From: Comamonas koreensis
Lineage (GTDB): Bacteria; Pseudomonadota; Gammaproteobacteria; Burkholderiales; Burkholderiaceae_C
Length of the DNA: 64,000 nt
Direction: 5' to 3'
Assembly (NCBI RefSeq): GCF_021026195.1
Contig: NZ_JAJNCT010000020.1
Span: 1 to 64,000, forward strand
Under the pieces are notes generated by a model. That model was not told where the DNA came from. It saw only the letters and a list, made by a program, of their open reading frames with translations, and did not search any database. The position numbers were made by a program, and so were the translations under genes. Below, in pieces: positions 6,464 through 17,591 of the stretch; positions within the stretch are counted from its first letter, which is position 1; every line of letters begins with the position of its first letter.

Positions 6464-7795
6464 ATGTCTCAGAAACTGAACCAGCAACTCAGCCGCGAAC
6501 AGCAAATTGCCGCCCTTGAATTGGATTGGGCGCAAAACCCCCGTTGGAAGGGCGTCAAGCGCGGTTACTCGGCCGCTGATGTGGTGCGTCTGCGTGGCAG
6601 CGTGCAGCCGGAGTACACCCTGGCCCAGCGCGGTGCCCAGGTGCTGTGGGACAAGATCAATGGCGGCGCCAAGAAGGGCTATGTGAATGCCTTCGGTGCG
6701 ATCACTGCCGGCCAGGCCATGCAGCAGGCCAAGGCGGGTCTGGAAGCGGTTTATCTGTCGGGCTGGCAGGTGGCGGCCGATGGCAACACCTCGGAGACCA
6801 TGTACCCCGACCAGTCGCTCTACGCCTATGACTCGGTGCCCACCATGGTGCGCCGCATCAACAACACCTTCAAGCGCGCTGACGAAATCCAGTGGGCCAA
6901 GGGCGTGAACCCGGGCGACAAGGAGTTCATCGACTACTTCCTGCCCATCGTGGCCGATGCCGAAGCGGGCTTTGGCGGCGTGCTGAATGCCTTCGAGCTG
7001 ATGAAGAACATGATTGCCTCGGGCGCTGCTGGCGTGCACTTTGAAGACCAGCTGGCGGCCGTCAAGAAGTGCGGCCACATGGGTGGCAAGGTACTGGTGC
7101 CTACGCATGAAGCCTGCGAGAAGCTGATCGCTGCGCGCTTTGCTGCCGATGTGATGGGCGTGCCCACCATCGTGCTGGCCCGCACCGATGCCGAAGCGGC
7201 CAACCTGATCACCAGCGACCACGACGCCAATGACAAGCCCTTCCTGGTGGGTGAGCGCACGCAAGAAGGTTTCTACCGCGTCAAGAACGGTCTGGAGCAG
7301 GCGATCAGCCGTGGCGTGGCCTACGCGCCCTATGCCGATCTGGTGTGGTGCGAGACCGGCACGCCGGACCTGGGCTTTGCCCGTGAGTTCGCCCAGGCGG
7401 TGCATGCCGCCAGCCCTGGCAAGCTGCTGAGCTACAACTGCTCGCCTTCCTTCAACTGGAAGAAGAACCTTGACGATGCCACGATTGCCAAGTTCCAGGA
7501 CGAACTGGCTGCGCTGGGCTACAAGTACCAGTTCATCACCTTGGCCGGCATCCACAGCAACTGGTACAACACCTTCAAGTTTGCCCACGCCTATGCCCGT
7601 GGCGAAGGCATGAAGCACTATGTGGAGATGATCCAGGAGCCAGAATTCGCTGCCCGCGAGCAAGGCTACACCTTTGTGTCGCACCAGCAGGAAGTGGGCG
7701 CAGGCTACTTCGACGATGTGACCACGGTGATCCAGGGCGGCTCGTCCAGCGTCAAGGCGCTGACCGGCTCGACCGAAGAAGAGCAGTTCCACTGA
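6464..7795 (+). CDS. aceA: Isocitrate lyase
   Basis: A 443-residue enzyme that splits isocitrate to succinate and glyoxylate, the first step of the glyoxylate shunt needed for growth on acetate and fatty acids. The signature [14 protein letters not shown], with the catalytic cysteine, lies at about residues 203-216. Other conserved parts are [18 protein letters not shown] [14 protein letters not shown], and [11 protein letters not shown] near the C-terminus. Length matches bacterial ICL. The ATG follows CAGGAG by about 8 bases. The upstream palindromes suggest carbon-source control by two regulators. Malate synthase is not in the window. Confidence 0.97.
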   Translation: MSQKLNQQLSREQQIAALELDWAQNPRWKGVKRGYSAADVVRLRGSVQPEYTLAQRGAQVLWDKINGGAKKGYVNAFGAITAGQAMQQAKAGLEAVYLSGWQVAADGNTSETMYPDQSLYAYDSVPTMVRRINNTFKRADEIQWAKGVNPGDKEFIDYFLPIVADAEAGFGGVLNAFELMKNMIASGAAGVHFEDQLAAVKKCGHMGGKVLVPTHEACEKLIAARFAADVMGVPTIVLARTDAEAANLITSDHDANDKPFLVGERTQEGFYRVKNGLEQAISRGVAYAPYADLVWCETGTPDLGFAREFAQAVHAASPGKLLSYNCSPSFNWKKNLDDATIAKFQDELAALGYKYQFITLAGIHSNWYNTFKFAHAYARGEGMKHYVEMIQEPEFAAREQGYTFVSHQQEVGAGYFDDVTTVIQGGSSSVKALTGSTEEEQFH

Positions 7796-7835
7796 TCTTC
7801 CATCTGAAGCGCCTGCAGGCGTGCCAGATACAAGC

Positions 7836-7865
7836 AGGCGGCTCCATCGGAGCTGCCTTTTCTTG
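7836..7865 (+). terminator. Intrinsic terminator after aceA
   Basis: AGGCGGCTCC and GGAGCTGCCT pair around an ATC loop with one internal mismatch and are followed by TTTTCTT. It lies 41 bases past the aceA stop. Confidence 0.7.
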
Positions 7866-7953
7866 GGCTTTTCACAAACGGGCAAAGCGCCGCGCAGCAG
7901 CTCTGCCAGATAATGCCTGCTTGCGCATTTGCACAAGCTCCTTGATCCCCGCC

Positions 7954-8331
7954 ATGTCCCATCCCCGCTCCGCCGATTCCAAGATCTCCATCATCCATTG
8001 GCCCGCCAAGACCCTGGTCAATCCCGTCATCGGCAAACCCAGCCGCCCGATCAGCGGCGATACCGAGTACCAGACCATGAATGTGTTCGAAGGCCTGGGC
8101 GGCAAGGTGAGCTCGGGCACCTGGCAGTCCACCGCCGGCCACTTCAGCTCCAATGTGCAGGGCTATATCGAGTTTTGCGTCATCGTCGAAGGCGACTGCC
8201 GCCTGGTCGACCCCGACGGCACCGTGCACCGCTTTGGCGTCGGCGACCATTTCATCATGCCCGAGGGCTGGACCGGCCATTGGGAGGTGGACAGCTTTGT
8301 GAAGAAGGTCTACCTGGTGGCCGAGGCCTGA
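7954..8331 (+). CDS. Small cupin-domain protein
   Basis: A 125-residue single-domain cupin of the Cupin_3 (DUF861, EutQ-like) type. The C-terminal half shows the beta-barrel pattern YIEFCVIVEGDCRLVDPDGT, then HRFGVGDHFIMPEGWTGHWEV. It lacks a clear full set of metal-binding His/Glu residues, so enzymatic activity is uncertain; such proteins are often of unknown function. I start at the ATG at 7954 (MSHPRSADSK); the upstream in-frame TTG has no support. It stands alone, between the aceA terminator and a terminator shared with convergent argG. Confidence 0.75.
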   Translation: MSHPRSADSKISIIHWPAKTLVNPVIGKPSRPISGDTEYQTMNVFEGLGGKVSSGTWQSTAGHFSSNVQGYIEFCVIVEGDCRLVDPDGTVHRFGVGDHFIMPEGWTGHWEVDSFVKKVYLVAEA

Positions 8332-8362
8332 ACGCCGTTCTTCCCCAGCGCATTCAGACGAT

Positions 8363-8402
8363 AAAAAAACCGCTGTGGCCTTGGCAGGCGCACAGCGGTT
8401 TT
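8363..8402. terminator. Bidirectional terminator between the cupin gene and argG
   Basis: ACCGCTGTG (8369-8377) and CACAGCGGT (8391-8399) form a 9-bp stem flanked by A7 on the left and T4 on the right, so it can end both convergent transcripts. Confidence 0.85.
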
Positions 8403-8430
8403 GCTTATGGGAAGTACTCCGCTGGCGGAA

Positions 8431-10216
<1,786 letters not shown>

Positions 10217-10313
10217 GGAGGACAACAGGTAAAAGGAGGAAAACCGCCATTGTAGGCGAGGCCTTTGCCCGTCTCTGGAACATGGTGGGGCAGTTGAGCG
10301 GCATGGCAGGCAT

Positions 10314-10344
10314 AAAAAAAGCAGCAGGGCGTCTGCACTGCTGC
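10314..10344 (-). terminator. Intrinsic terminator after the glycine-zipper gene
   Basis: On the minus strand GCAGCAG and CTGCTGC arms are followed by seven Ts. It lies 50 bases past the stop of the glycine-zipper protein gene. Confidence 0.8.
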
Positions 10345-10393
10345 TGGTTGTCATGCCAGGATGCGTGGCATGGGGAGGCGCGGGCGCGCCAAT

Positions 10394-11179
10394 TTAACGC
10401 CAGTGGCCGCGATGGCCGCCCCAATAGCCACCCACGCCAATCTGCACCGAGGGCTGCAGCATGACGGGCGGTGGCGCATAGTACACAGGCGCCGGCGCGA
10501 CATAGACGGGGGGCGGTGCCATATATACCGGCTGCTGGTAGACCGGCTGGCTGCTGACGACAACGCCGGGCTCGGGCACTGTGTTGGCATAGTCCTGGGG
10601 TGGGTTGTCATAGGCTGCAGCGGCAGGCTGCACGCTCAGCGGCAGCCATTCCCCGGGGGCGGTGGCCGTGCGCGTGCTGTAGCGGCGGCCTGCATATTCA
10701 TACTCCACGTTGTAGCCATCGGGCTGGTTTTGCGTGGTGTACTGGTTGGCACATTGCCGTACCGTTTGGTAGCTGGGCGTGCCGCCTTCGAGCTGGTTGC
10801 CAATGGCCGAGCCGGCGATCACGCCTGCGCCGGTGGCTGCAGCGCGGCCAAAACCATGGCCGATGCCATTGCCCAGCAAACCACCGACAACGGCGCCGGT
10901 AATGGCGCCCACGCCGGAGGTGCGCTGGCCGGTATAGACCTGCTGGTCATTGCAGACGGTCTGCGGCGTATTGACCTGGCGGTAGGCCGGCGTGACCGAC
11001 AGCACGCGGCCATAAGGCTGCTCGCCCGCTGGCAGTGGTGGCTGCGCGCCAGGCGCCTGCTGCGGCAAGAAGGGATCAGACGAGGGCGAGTAATTTTGGG
11101 CCCAGACCGAGGGGCTGGCTGCCGCCAAGGTGGACAGCGCAGCCAGCACGATCAGGCGGGCTGAGAGCAGATGTGGCAT
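10394..11179 (-). CDS. Glycine-zipper 2TM-domain envelope protein
   Basis: A 261-residue exported protein. A signal peptide (MPHLLSARLIVLAALSTLAA, cleavage near VWA-QN) is followed by a Pro-rich region, then a glycine-zipper segment GAITGAVVGGLLGNGIGH and GAGVIAGSAIGNQLEG at about 95-135 that likely inserts in the outer membrane, and a C-terminus rich in Pro/Tyr/Val with GGYWGGHRGHWR. Similar to the 17-kDa antigen/SlyB-type family, but there is no lipobox cysteine, so it is not an obvious lipoprotein. The ATG at 11179 is preferred over 11245. Function is unknown; an envelope-integrity role is inferred. Confidence 0.72.
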   Translation of the reverse strand: MPHLLSARLIVLAALSTLAAASPSVWAQNYSPSSDPFLPQQAPGAQPPLPAGEQPYGRVLSVTPAYRQVNTPQTVCNDQQVYTGQRTSGVGAITGAVVGGLLGNGIGHGFGRAAATGAGVIAGSAIGNQLEGGTPSYQTVRQCANQYTTQNQPDGYNVEYEYAGRRYSTRTATAPGEWLPLSVQPAAAAYDNPPQDYANTVPEPGVVVSSQPVYQQPVYMAPPPVYVAPAPVYYAPPPVMLQPSVQIGVGGYWGGHRGHWR

Positions 11180-11381
11180 CAATGCCTCCAAAAAAGCGAT
11201 AAGTTGCTGGGTGCTCAACGCGCCAGTACCGAGTCTGGGCGACACGCTTTACACCGCCTGCACAAATTTTTAAGACTCGGCTGCAGGCATTAAGTTCAGC
11301 ATGCACATATGCTGCCCCTGGCGTGTATCTGTGCCATGTCGCAGCGTAAAGCACCGGTCAACACGGCCCAGCTGTAACCGC

Positions 11382-11744
11382 TCAGGCGATCTTGCTGCTC
11401 CAGACCGCCTCATCAAAGCCTACGGTGACGGAGCCATCGGCCCATTCCACCACCGGGCGCTTGATCACGCTGGGGTTGGCAATCATCAGCGCGCTGGCGC
11501 TTTCTGCATCGGCCACGGCCTGCTGCACGGCAGGGTCCAGCTTGCGCCAGGTGGTACCTTGGCGGTTGACCAGCTTTTCCCAGCTCGCCTTGGCGATCCA
11601 GTCGGGCAGGTGGCTGGCGGGGACGCCGGCTTTCTTGAAATCGTGGAACTGGTGCTGAACGCCCTGCGCATCGAGCCAGGTACGGGCTTTTTTGACGGTG
11701 CTGCAGTTGGGGATGCCGTAGACGGCGATGGTGTGGTTACTCAT
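11382..11744 (-). CDS. ArsC/Spx-family reductase (YffB-like)
   Basis: A 120-residue thioredoxin-fold protein of the ArsC family. The redox cysteine is C14 in VYGIPNCSTVKKARTWLDAQG, and the KRPVVEW near residue 95 is typical. The protein has a single N-terminal Cys and belongs to the YffB-like branch, which is distinct from true glutaredoxin-coupled arsenate reductases; no arsenic genes are near. Physiological substrate is unknown, glutathione-linked thiol reduction being suggested for relatives. It is divergent from folC with only 46 bases between the two start codons. Confidence 0.82.
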   Translation of the reverse strand: MSNHTIAVYGIPNCSTVKKARTWLDAQGVQHQFHDFKKAGVPASHLPDWIAKASWEKLVNRQGTTWRKLDPAVQQAVADAESASALMIANPSVIKRPVVEWADGSVTVGFDEAVWSSKIA

Positions 11745-11790
11745 GGGGAACAATGATGACACAGCCGCAATTACGCGACAATCTGGCCCC

Positions 11791-13110
11791 ATGCAAACCC
11801 GTTTCGATACCTTGGACCAGTGGCTGAGCCACTGCGAGCAGATTCATCCCAAAACCATTGACATGGGGCTGACCCGCGTCAAGGCCGTGGCCGAGCGCCT
11901 GGCGCTGCGCTTTCCCTGCCCGGTGATCACGGTGGCGGGCACCAATGGCAAGGGTTCGACCTGCGCCATGCTGGAAGCCGTGGCGCTGGAAGCCGGCTAC
12001 CGCCCCGGGGTGTTCACCTCGCCCCACCTGGTGCATTTTGAAGAGCGCTGCCGCGTGCATGGCGAGATTGTCTCGGCGGCCGATCTGCTGCCGCATTTCG
12101 AAGCGGTGGAAGCGGCCCGCCTGCAGGCGCCCGAGATTTCGCTGAGCTATTTCGAGTTCACCACGCTGGCAATCCTGCGCCTGCTGAGCCAGGCCAAGCT
12201 GGATGTGGCGATCCTGGAAGTGGGCCTGGGCGGCCGGCTCGATGCCACCAATATGATCGACACGGACTGCGCCATCATCACCAGCATCGATCTGGACCAT
12301 ATGGACCTGCTGGGGCCCGACCGCGAATCGATCGGCCGCGAGAAGGCCGGCATCATGCGCCCGGGCAAACCGGCCATCGTCAGCGACCCGGTGCCGCCGC
12401 AAAGCGTGATCGACTATGCGCAAAGCATTGGCGCAGACCTGTGGCGCTTTGGCCGCGATTTCAACTATGAAGGCGACAAGCAGCAGTGGAGCTGGGCGGG
12501 GCGGGGCCGCCGCTACGCCGGCATGGCCTACCCGGCGCTGCGCGGGGCCAACCAGCTGGTCAATGCCTCCGGCGTGCTGGCCGCCTATGAGGCGCTGCGC
12601 CAGGTGCTGCCGGTTACGGCCCAGGCCGTGCGCAATGGCCTGGCGATGGTGGAGCTGCCCGGCCGCTTCCAGATCGTGCCCGGCCAGCCAGCCCTGGTGC
12701 TGGATGTGGCGCACAACCCGCATGCGATTGCTGCGCTGACAGCCAACCTGGATGCGATGGGCTACTTTCCCACCACCCATGCGATCTTTGGTGCCATGCA
12801 TGACAAGGACCTGACGCCGATGCTGCGCAAGGTCGGCCCCCTGGTGGACCGCTGGTATTTCTGCGACCTGCCGACCGACCGCGCCGAGAAGGCAGCAGAC
12901 CTGCAGTCCAAATGGAATGCCGTGCACCTGCTGTCCGACCAGCGCCGCGATGTGGCTACAGCTTGTTACCCTGACCCGATGGCTGCATTCCAGGCGGCCG
13001 TCGAAGCGGCGGGGCCCGCTGATAGAATCGTCGTTTTCGGCTCGTTCTACACGGTAGGCGGGGTGTTGAAGGATGGGGTGCCACGGCTCGATGCCAAGCA
13101 CCTGAACTGA
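11791..13110 (+). CDS. folC: Bifunctional folylpolyglutamate/dihydrofolate synthase
   Basis: A 439-residue Mur-ligase-family enzyme that adds glutamate to dihydropteroate and extends the folate polyglutamate tail. The P-loop VAGTNGKGSTCAMLEA is at about residues 47-62, FTSPHLVHFEER follows, and VGLGGRLDATN and the C-terminal DVAHNPHA are conserved. The start MQTRFDTLDQW at 11791 is chosen. It heads a row of co-directional genes, folC, SPOR protein, cvpA, purF, metZ and gltX, an order shared with many beta- and gammaproteobacteria. Confidence 0.95.
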   Translation: MQTRFDTLDQWLSHCEQIHPKTIDMGLTRVKAVAERLALRFPCPVITVAGTNGKGSTCAMLEAVALEAGYRPGVFTSPHLVHFEERCRVHGEIVSAADLLPHFEAVEAARLQAPEISLSYFEFTTLAILRLLSQAKLDVAILEVGLGGRLDATNMIDTDCAIITSIDLDHMDLLGPDRESIGREKAGIMRPGKPAIVSDPVPPQSVIDYAQSIGADLWRFGRDFNYEGDKQQWSWAGRGRRYAGMAYPALRGANQLVNASGVLAAYEALRQVLPVTAQAVRNGLAMVELPGRFQIVPGQPALVLDVAHNPHAIAALTANLDAMGYFPTTHAIFGAMHDKDLTPMLRKVGPLVDRWYFCDLPTDRAEKAADLQSKWNAVHLLSDQRRDVATACYPDPMAAFQAAVEAAGPADRIVVFGSFYTVGGVLKDGVPRLDAKHLN

Positions 13111-13170
13111 TGGCGGCCCCAGGTGGGGCGCTCCGCAGCCGCATTTTTCAAGCTCGACCTCCAATCGTCC

Positions 13171-14148
13171 ATGGCAATTTTCAATCTTCGATGGCCCGGT
13201 AAAAAGCAACAGGAAGCGGAGAGCCCGCGCGTCATTCGTGCGCCGCGCAGCAATCCTGCCGAAAGCGTGGAGGCCATGCGACGCCGCGCGCGCCATCGCC
13301 TGATCGGTGCCACGGTGCTGGTGTTGGCGGCCATCATCGGCTTTCCGATGCTGTTCGACACCCAGCCGCGCCCCGTGCCGGTCAATGCCTCGATCGAGAT
13401 CCCGGACCGCGAGCGCGTAGCCGCCCTGGCCGTACCGCCGTCGTCTAATGCCGCAGCGTCGCACGGCAGCCATTCCGGCAATGACAATGGCCTGGATGCG
13501 GGCGAAGAGATTGTCGGCACAAGAAACAGTGCGGCCAGCCCTGCTGCCACGGCCTCTACAGCGGCTGGCGCCACTGCAGCAGCCGCCGCGACCGCCGCCG
13601 CAGCATCGGCTGCCGCCAGCAAACCCGCTGAAAAGCCTGCCACCACGACCAGCAATCCCGAGCCAGCGGCCAAACCAGAGCCCGCTGCCAAACCAGAACC
13701 CAAGCCTGAGCCCAAGCCGGCTCCTAAACCCGAACCCAAGCCCGAGCCCAAACCTGAGGCCAAGCCCAAGGAAGAGCCCAAGCCCAAGCCGGCAGAACCC
13801 GCCAAGCCCAAGCGCGATGACGAAGCCGACCGGGTCCGCGCGATGATGGAAGGCCGCACTGCCAGTGCGCCTGCGGCAGCAGCAGCCGCTGCGCCCGCTG
13901 CCAAGCCGGCAGCGGCAGCCAGCCGCTATGCGATCCAGGTGGGCGCGTTTGCCGAAGAGAGCAAGGCCGCCGAGGTGCGTGCCAAGCTGCAGATGGCCGG
14001 CGTGCCAGCCTATACGCAGTCGGTCAAGACGGCGGCGGGCAACCGCATCCGTGTGCGCGTGGGTCCTTTCAACAGCAAGGAAGAGGCTGACAGCGCCGCA
14101 GCCAAGGTGCGCGCCCAGGGCCTGCCTGCTGCTTTACTGCCGATGTAA
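13171..14148 (+). CDS. SPOR-domain membrane protein (DedD-like)
   Basis: A 325-residue bitopic protein: basic cytoplasmic N-terminus, one membrane helix at about 48-66 (LIGATVLVLAAIIGFPML), a long low-complexity periplasmic linker rich in Ala and in Lys-Pro-Glu repeats (about 150-220), and a C-terminal SPOR domain beginning RYAIQVGAFAEESKAAEVRA. SPOR domains bind denuded glycan at the division septum; the place between folC and cvpA is that of E. coli DedD. The ATG at 13171 replaces an upstream GTG. The repeats may vary in number between strains. Confidence 0.85.
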   Translation: MAIFNLRWPGKKQQEAESPRVIRAPRSNPAESVEAMRRRARHRLIGATVLVLAAIIGFPMLFDTQPRPVPVNASIEIPDRERVAALAVPPSSNAAASHGSHSGNDNGLDAGEEIVGTRNSAASPAATASTAAGATAAAAATAAAASAAASKPAEKPATTTSNPEPAAKPEPAAKPEPKPEPKPAPKPEPKPEPKPEAKPKEEPKPKPAEPAKPKRDDEADRVRAMMEGRTASAPAAAAAAAPAAKPAAAASRYAIQVGAFAEESKAAEVRAKLQMAGVPAYTQSVKTAAGNRIRVRVGPFNSKEEADSAAAKVRAQGLPAALLPM

Positions 14149-14275
14149 GACTGGCGTCGCTGCCTACTGCTTTTCGTTGTGACACCTTTCTACTGCGCGT
14201 TGACATTGCATGGCACCCCTTGCCGGGTGCGGGCCCTGGCAGGCGCTTCCTGGTCCTTGTGGATGGAGCATTGAC

Positions 14276-14815
14276 ATGTCGGCACTGGACTGGGTGTTTA
14301 TCTTGATCCTGGTGGGATCGGTGCTGATCGGCGCCATGCGCGGCCTGGTGTTCGAGGTGCTGTCGCTGATCAGCTGGGTTCTGGCCTTTTTCGCGGCGCG
14401 CCTGTGGGGTGCACAGGTCGGCATGTGGTTGCCGATGCAGGAGATGGACGAGGGCGTGCGGATCGCCGCAGGCCTTGTGATCGTCTTTGTTGCCGCCATC
14501 TTCGCCTTGGGGCTGGTGATTCGCATCATCGGCAAGCTGGTTCAGATCGTGGGTTTGCGGCCCTTTGACCGCACGCTGGGCGCACTGTTTGGCGCCCTGC
14601 GTGGGGTGTTACTACTTGTGTTGATCGCTCTGGTTTTTATGCTGACATCGATGCGGGAATCGCAAATCTGGAACACTTCAGTCTTCGCACCGCATCTGGT
14701 GTCGGCAGTGTCAGTGTTGCGGCCATGGATGCCGCAAGAATTGGGAAGACATTGGTCTTCGCTGGTGGACCAGCTCACCGAGGCTGGTTCACGCATCGCG
14801 GCAGAGCCGCGTTAA
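14276..14815 (+). CDS. cvpA: CvpA family membrane protein
   Basis: A 179-residue protein with four or five membrane helices; it starts MSALDWVFILILVGSVLIG with GGAG 7 bases upstream of the ATG and contains MRGLVFEVLSLISWVLAFF, the conserved CvpA signature. CvpA was named for colicin V production in E. coli and is linked to envelope homeostasis; its mechanism is unclear. It precedes purF by 19 bases, the usual arrangement. Confidence 0.9.
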   Translation: MSALDWVFILILVGSVLIGAMRGLVFEVLSLISWVLAFFAARLWGAQVGMWLPMQEMDEGVRIAAGLVIVFVAAIFALGLVIRIIGKLVQIVGLRPFDRTLGALFGALRGVLLLVLIALVFMLTSMRESQIWNTSVFAPHLVSAVSVLRPWMPQELGRHWSSLVDQLTEAGSRIAAEPR

Positions 14816-14834
14816 CGTTTTTGGAACGCTCATT

Positions 14835-16346
14835 ATGTGTGGAATCGTCGGAGTCGTCAGTAGCACGCCGGTCAATCAATTGATCTATGACGCGCTGTTG
14901 CTGCTGCAACACCGTGGACAGGATGCAGCAGGCATTGCAACCCAGCAGGGTCGCAAGTTCTTCATGCACAAGGCCAAAGGCATGGTCAAGGATGTGTTCC
15001 GTACCCGCAATATGCGGGCTTTGCCGGGCAATGTGGGTTTGGGCCAGGTGCGCTACCCCACCGCAGGCAATGCCTACAGCGAAGAGGAAGCCCAGCCTTT
15101 CTACGTCAATGCGCCTTTTGGCATCGTGCTGGTGCACAACGGCAACCTGACCAATGCCGTGCAGCTGCGCAAGGAGCTGTTCTCCACCGACCACCGCCAC
15201 ACCAATACCGAGAGCGACTCGGAAGTGCTGCTCAACGTGTTCGCCCATGAGCTCGAGCGCGCCACCCATGGCATCCCGCTGCAGAAGCAGGATGTGTTCA
15301 ATGCCATCCGTGCGGTGCACAAGCGCGTGCAGGGCTCCTATGCGGTGATCGCGCTGATTGCCGGCCACGGTGTGGTGGCTTTCCGCGATCCGAACGGCAT
15401 CCGCCCGCTGTGCATTGGCCGTGGCGCCGATGGCACCGTGATGGTGGCCAGCGAATCGGTGGCACTGGAAGGCACGATGCAGCAGCTGGAGCGCGATATC
15501 GCCCCCGGCGAAGCCGTATTCATCGGCGACGACGGTTCGCTCACCTTCGAGCAATGCGCTGAAAACCCCAGCCTGCACCCCTGCATTTTCGAGTTTGTCT
15601 ACCTGGCCCGTCCGGATTCGGTGCTCGATGGCATGTCGGTCTACCAGGCACGTCTGAACCTGGGCGAGACGCTGGCCAAGCGCGTAATCTCGATGGTGCC
15701 GCCCAATGAAATCGATGCGGTCATCCCGATCCCCGAATCGAGCCGCCCCAGCGCCATGCAACTGGCCCAGCTGCTGGGCAAGCCCTACCGCGAAGGCTTC
15801 GTCAAGAACCGATATGTGGGCCGTACCTTCATCATGCCGGGCCAGGGCGCGCGCAAGAAGTCGGTGCGCCAGAAGCTCAATGCCATTGGCAGCGAGTTCC
15901 AGGGCCGCAATGTGCTGCTGGTCGATGACTCCATCGTGCGTGGCACCACTTCCAAGGAAATCGTGCAGATGGCGCGTGACGCCGGCGCCAACAAGGTCTA
16001 CCTGGCCAGCGCTGCGCCACCGGTGCGTTTCCCCAATGTCTACGGTATCGACATGCCCACCGCCAAGGAGCTGGTGGCCCATGGCCGCAGCCTGGAAGAG
16101 ATTCGCCAGTACATCGGCTGCGATGCGCTGATCTACCAGGACGTCGATGGCATGAAGAACGCCGTGGGCAAGCTCAATACCGGCGTGCATGGCTTCGAGG
16201 CTTCGTGCTTTGACGGCATCTATGTGACCGGCATCACGCCTGAAGGCATCTCGCAGGTCAATGAAGGCCGTGTCACCACCGAAGAGGACGATCTCGATAC
16301 CTCGCGTCTGTCACTGCGCAATGCCGATGTGACGGATGCAGCTTGA
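14835..16346 (+). CDS. purF: Amidophosphoribosyltransferase
   Basis: A 503-residue enzyme for the first committed step of purine synthesis, making phosphoribosylamine from PRPP and glutamine. The N-terminal Ntn glutaminase domain begins MCGIVGVV with the nucleophile Cys2 exposed after Met removal, so no propeptide is present. The phosphoribosyltransferase domain carries the PRPP motif VLLVDDSIVRGTTSKEIV at about 363-380. Length equals that of E. coli PurF (505). Confidence 0.97.
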   Translation: MCGIVGVVSSTPVNQLIYDALLLLQHRGQDAAGIATQQGRKFFMHKAKGMVKDVFRTRNMRALPGNVGLGQVRYPTAGNAYSEEEAQPFYVNAPFGIVLVHNGNLTNAVQLRKELFSTDHRHTNTESDSEVLLNVFAHELERATHGIPLQKQDVFNAIRAVHKRVQGSYAVIALIAGHGVVAFRDPNGIRPLCIGRGADGTVMVASESVALEGTMQQLERDIAPGEAVFIGDDGSLTFEQCAENPSLHPCIFEFVYLARPDSVLDGMSVYQARLNLGETLAKRVISMVPPNEIDAVIPIPESSRPSAMQLAQLLGKPYREGFVKNRYVGRTFIMPGQGARKKSVRQKLNAIGSEFQGRNVLLVDDSIVRGTTSKEIVQMARDAGANKVYLASAAPPVRFPNVYGIDMPTAKELVAHGRSLEEIRQYIGCDALIYQDVDGMKNAVGKLNTGVHGFEASCFDGIYVTGITPEGISQVNEGRVTTEEDDLDTSRLSLRNADVTDAA

Positions 16347-16376
16347 TAGCGGTCTGCGTACTGCTTGGGAAGAAGA

Positions 16377-17591
16377 ATGACTGATAAGAAATTGCCGCCG
16401 GGCCTGCATCCCGATACCTTGGCGGTCCGTGAGGCGGTGGAGCGCAGCCAATGGGGCGAGCACAGTGAAGCCCTGTACCTGGCCAGCAGCTTTGTGCAAC
16501 CGAATGCCGAGACGGCCGCGCGCCGCTTTGCCGCGCTGGAAGAGGGCTACACCTACACCCGCACTGGCAACCCGACGGTGACCAGCTTTGAGCGCCGCCT
16601 GGCGGCGATGGAAGGCACTGAATGCGCCATCGCCACCTCGACCGGCATGTCCGCCATCTTGCTGGTCGCCCTGACCGTGCTGAAGACCGGCGACCATGTG
16701 ATCTGCTCGCAGTCCATGTTCGGCTCGACCATCAAGCTGCTGGGCACCGAGATGGCCCGCTTTGGTGTGGAAACCAGCTTTGTGGCGCAAACCGATGTGG
16801 AGGCCTGGAAGGCCGCCATCCGGCCCAACACGCGCATGCTGTTTGCCGAGACGCCGACCAACCCGCTGACCGATCTGTGCGACATTGCCGCGCTGGCCGA
16901 CCTCGCCCATGCGCATGGCGCCTTGCTGGCGGTGGACAACAGCTTTGCCACCCCCGTGCTGCAGCAACCGGCCAAGCTGGGCGCTGATCTGGTGGTGCAT
17001 TCGGGCACCAAGTTCCTAGATGGCCAGGGCCGCGTGATGGCAGGCGCCGTCTGCGGCACCGTCGCGCTGGTCGACAAGGTCATGGGCACCTTCCTGCGCA
17101 GTGGTGGACTGAACCTTTCTCCGTTCAACGCCTGGGTGGTGATGAAGGGCATGGAGACCCTGTCGTTGCGTGTGAAAGCCGAAAGTGCTGCCGCACTGGA
17201 GCTGGCACGCTGGATGGAGGCGCACCCCAAGGTCGCCCGGGTGTACTACCCTGGTTTGGAAAGCCACCCGCAGCATGCGCTGGCGATGCGCCAGCAAAAT
17301 GGCATGGGCGGTGCCGTGCTGGCCTTTGATGTGGTGGGTGAGGGGGCGGAGCAGCTGCGCGCCCAAGCCTTCCATGTGATCGACAGCACCTTGCTGTGCT
17401 CGATCACGGCCAACCTGGGTGATGTGAAGACCACGATTACCCACCCGGCCAGCACCTCGCACGGCCGCCTGACCGAAGAGCAGCGCCAGTCCGCTGGCGT
17501 GGGCCAGGGCCTGATCCGCATTTCCGTCGGCCTGGAACACCTGGATGATTTGAAAGCCGACCTGTTGCGCGGCCTGGATACCCTGACATGA
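16377..17591 (+). CDS. metZ: O-succinylhomoserine sulfhydrylase
   Basis: A 404-residue PLP enzyme of the Cys/Met metabolism family that makes homocysteine directly from O-succinylhomoserine and sulfide. The PLP lysine lies in [18 protein letters not shown], and [19 protein letters not shown] and SSGMSA-like ATSTGMSAI are conserved. Assignment to MetZ rather than MetB rests on similarity and on its place after purF, as in pseudomonads. ATG at 16377 follows GGAAGAAGA; an in-frame TTG at 16365 is rejected. Its stop overlaps the gltX start by 4 bases. Confidence 0.9.
   Translation: MTDKKLPPGLHPDTLAVREAVERSQWGEHSEALYLASSFVQPNAETAARRFAALEEGYTYTRTGNPTVTSFERRLAAMEGTECAIATSTGMSAILLVALTVLKTGDHVICSQSMFGSTIKLLGTEMARFGVETSFVAQTDVEAWKAAIRPNTRMLFAETPTNPLTDLCDIAALADLAHAHGALLAVDNSFATPVLQQPAKLGADLVVHSGTKFLDGQGRVMAGAVCGTVALVDKVMGTFLRSGGLNLSPFNAWVVMKGMETLSLRVKAESAAALELARWMEAHPKVARVYYPGLESHPQHALAMRQQNGMGGAVLAFDVVGEGAEQLRAQAFHVIDSTLLCSITANLGDVKTTITHPASTSHGRLTEEQRQSAGVGQGLIRISVGLEHLDDLKADLLRGLDTLT

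Noticed and set aside
6431..7936. A 501-codon open frame antisense to aceA
   Set aside because: It mirrors the aceA coding sequence on the other strand; such long antisense frames are common in high-GC codon use and it shows no recognisable domain.
11382..11744. Arsenic-resistance locus
   Set aside because: The ArsC-family protein belongs to the YffB-like branch and no arsR, arsB or acr3 gene is nearby.
13660..13810. Repeated Lys-Pro-Glu codons resembling a minisatellite
   Set aside because: They encode the flexible linker of the SPOR protein in frame; this is a normal feature of the family rather than a separate repeat element.
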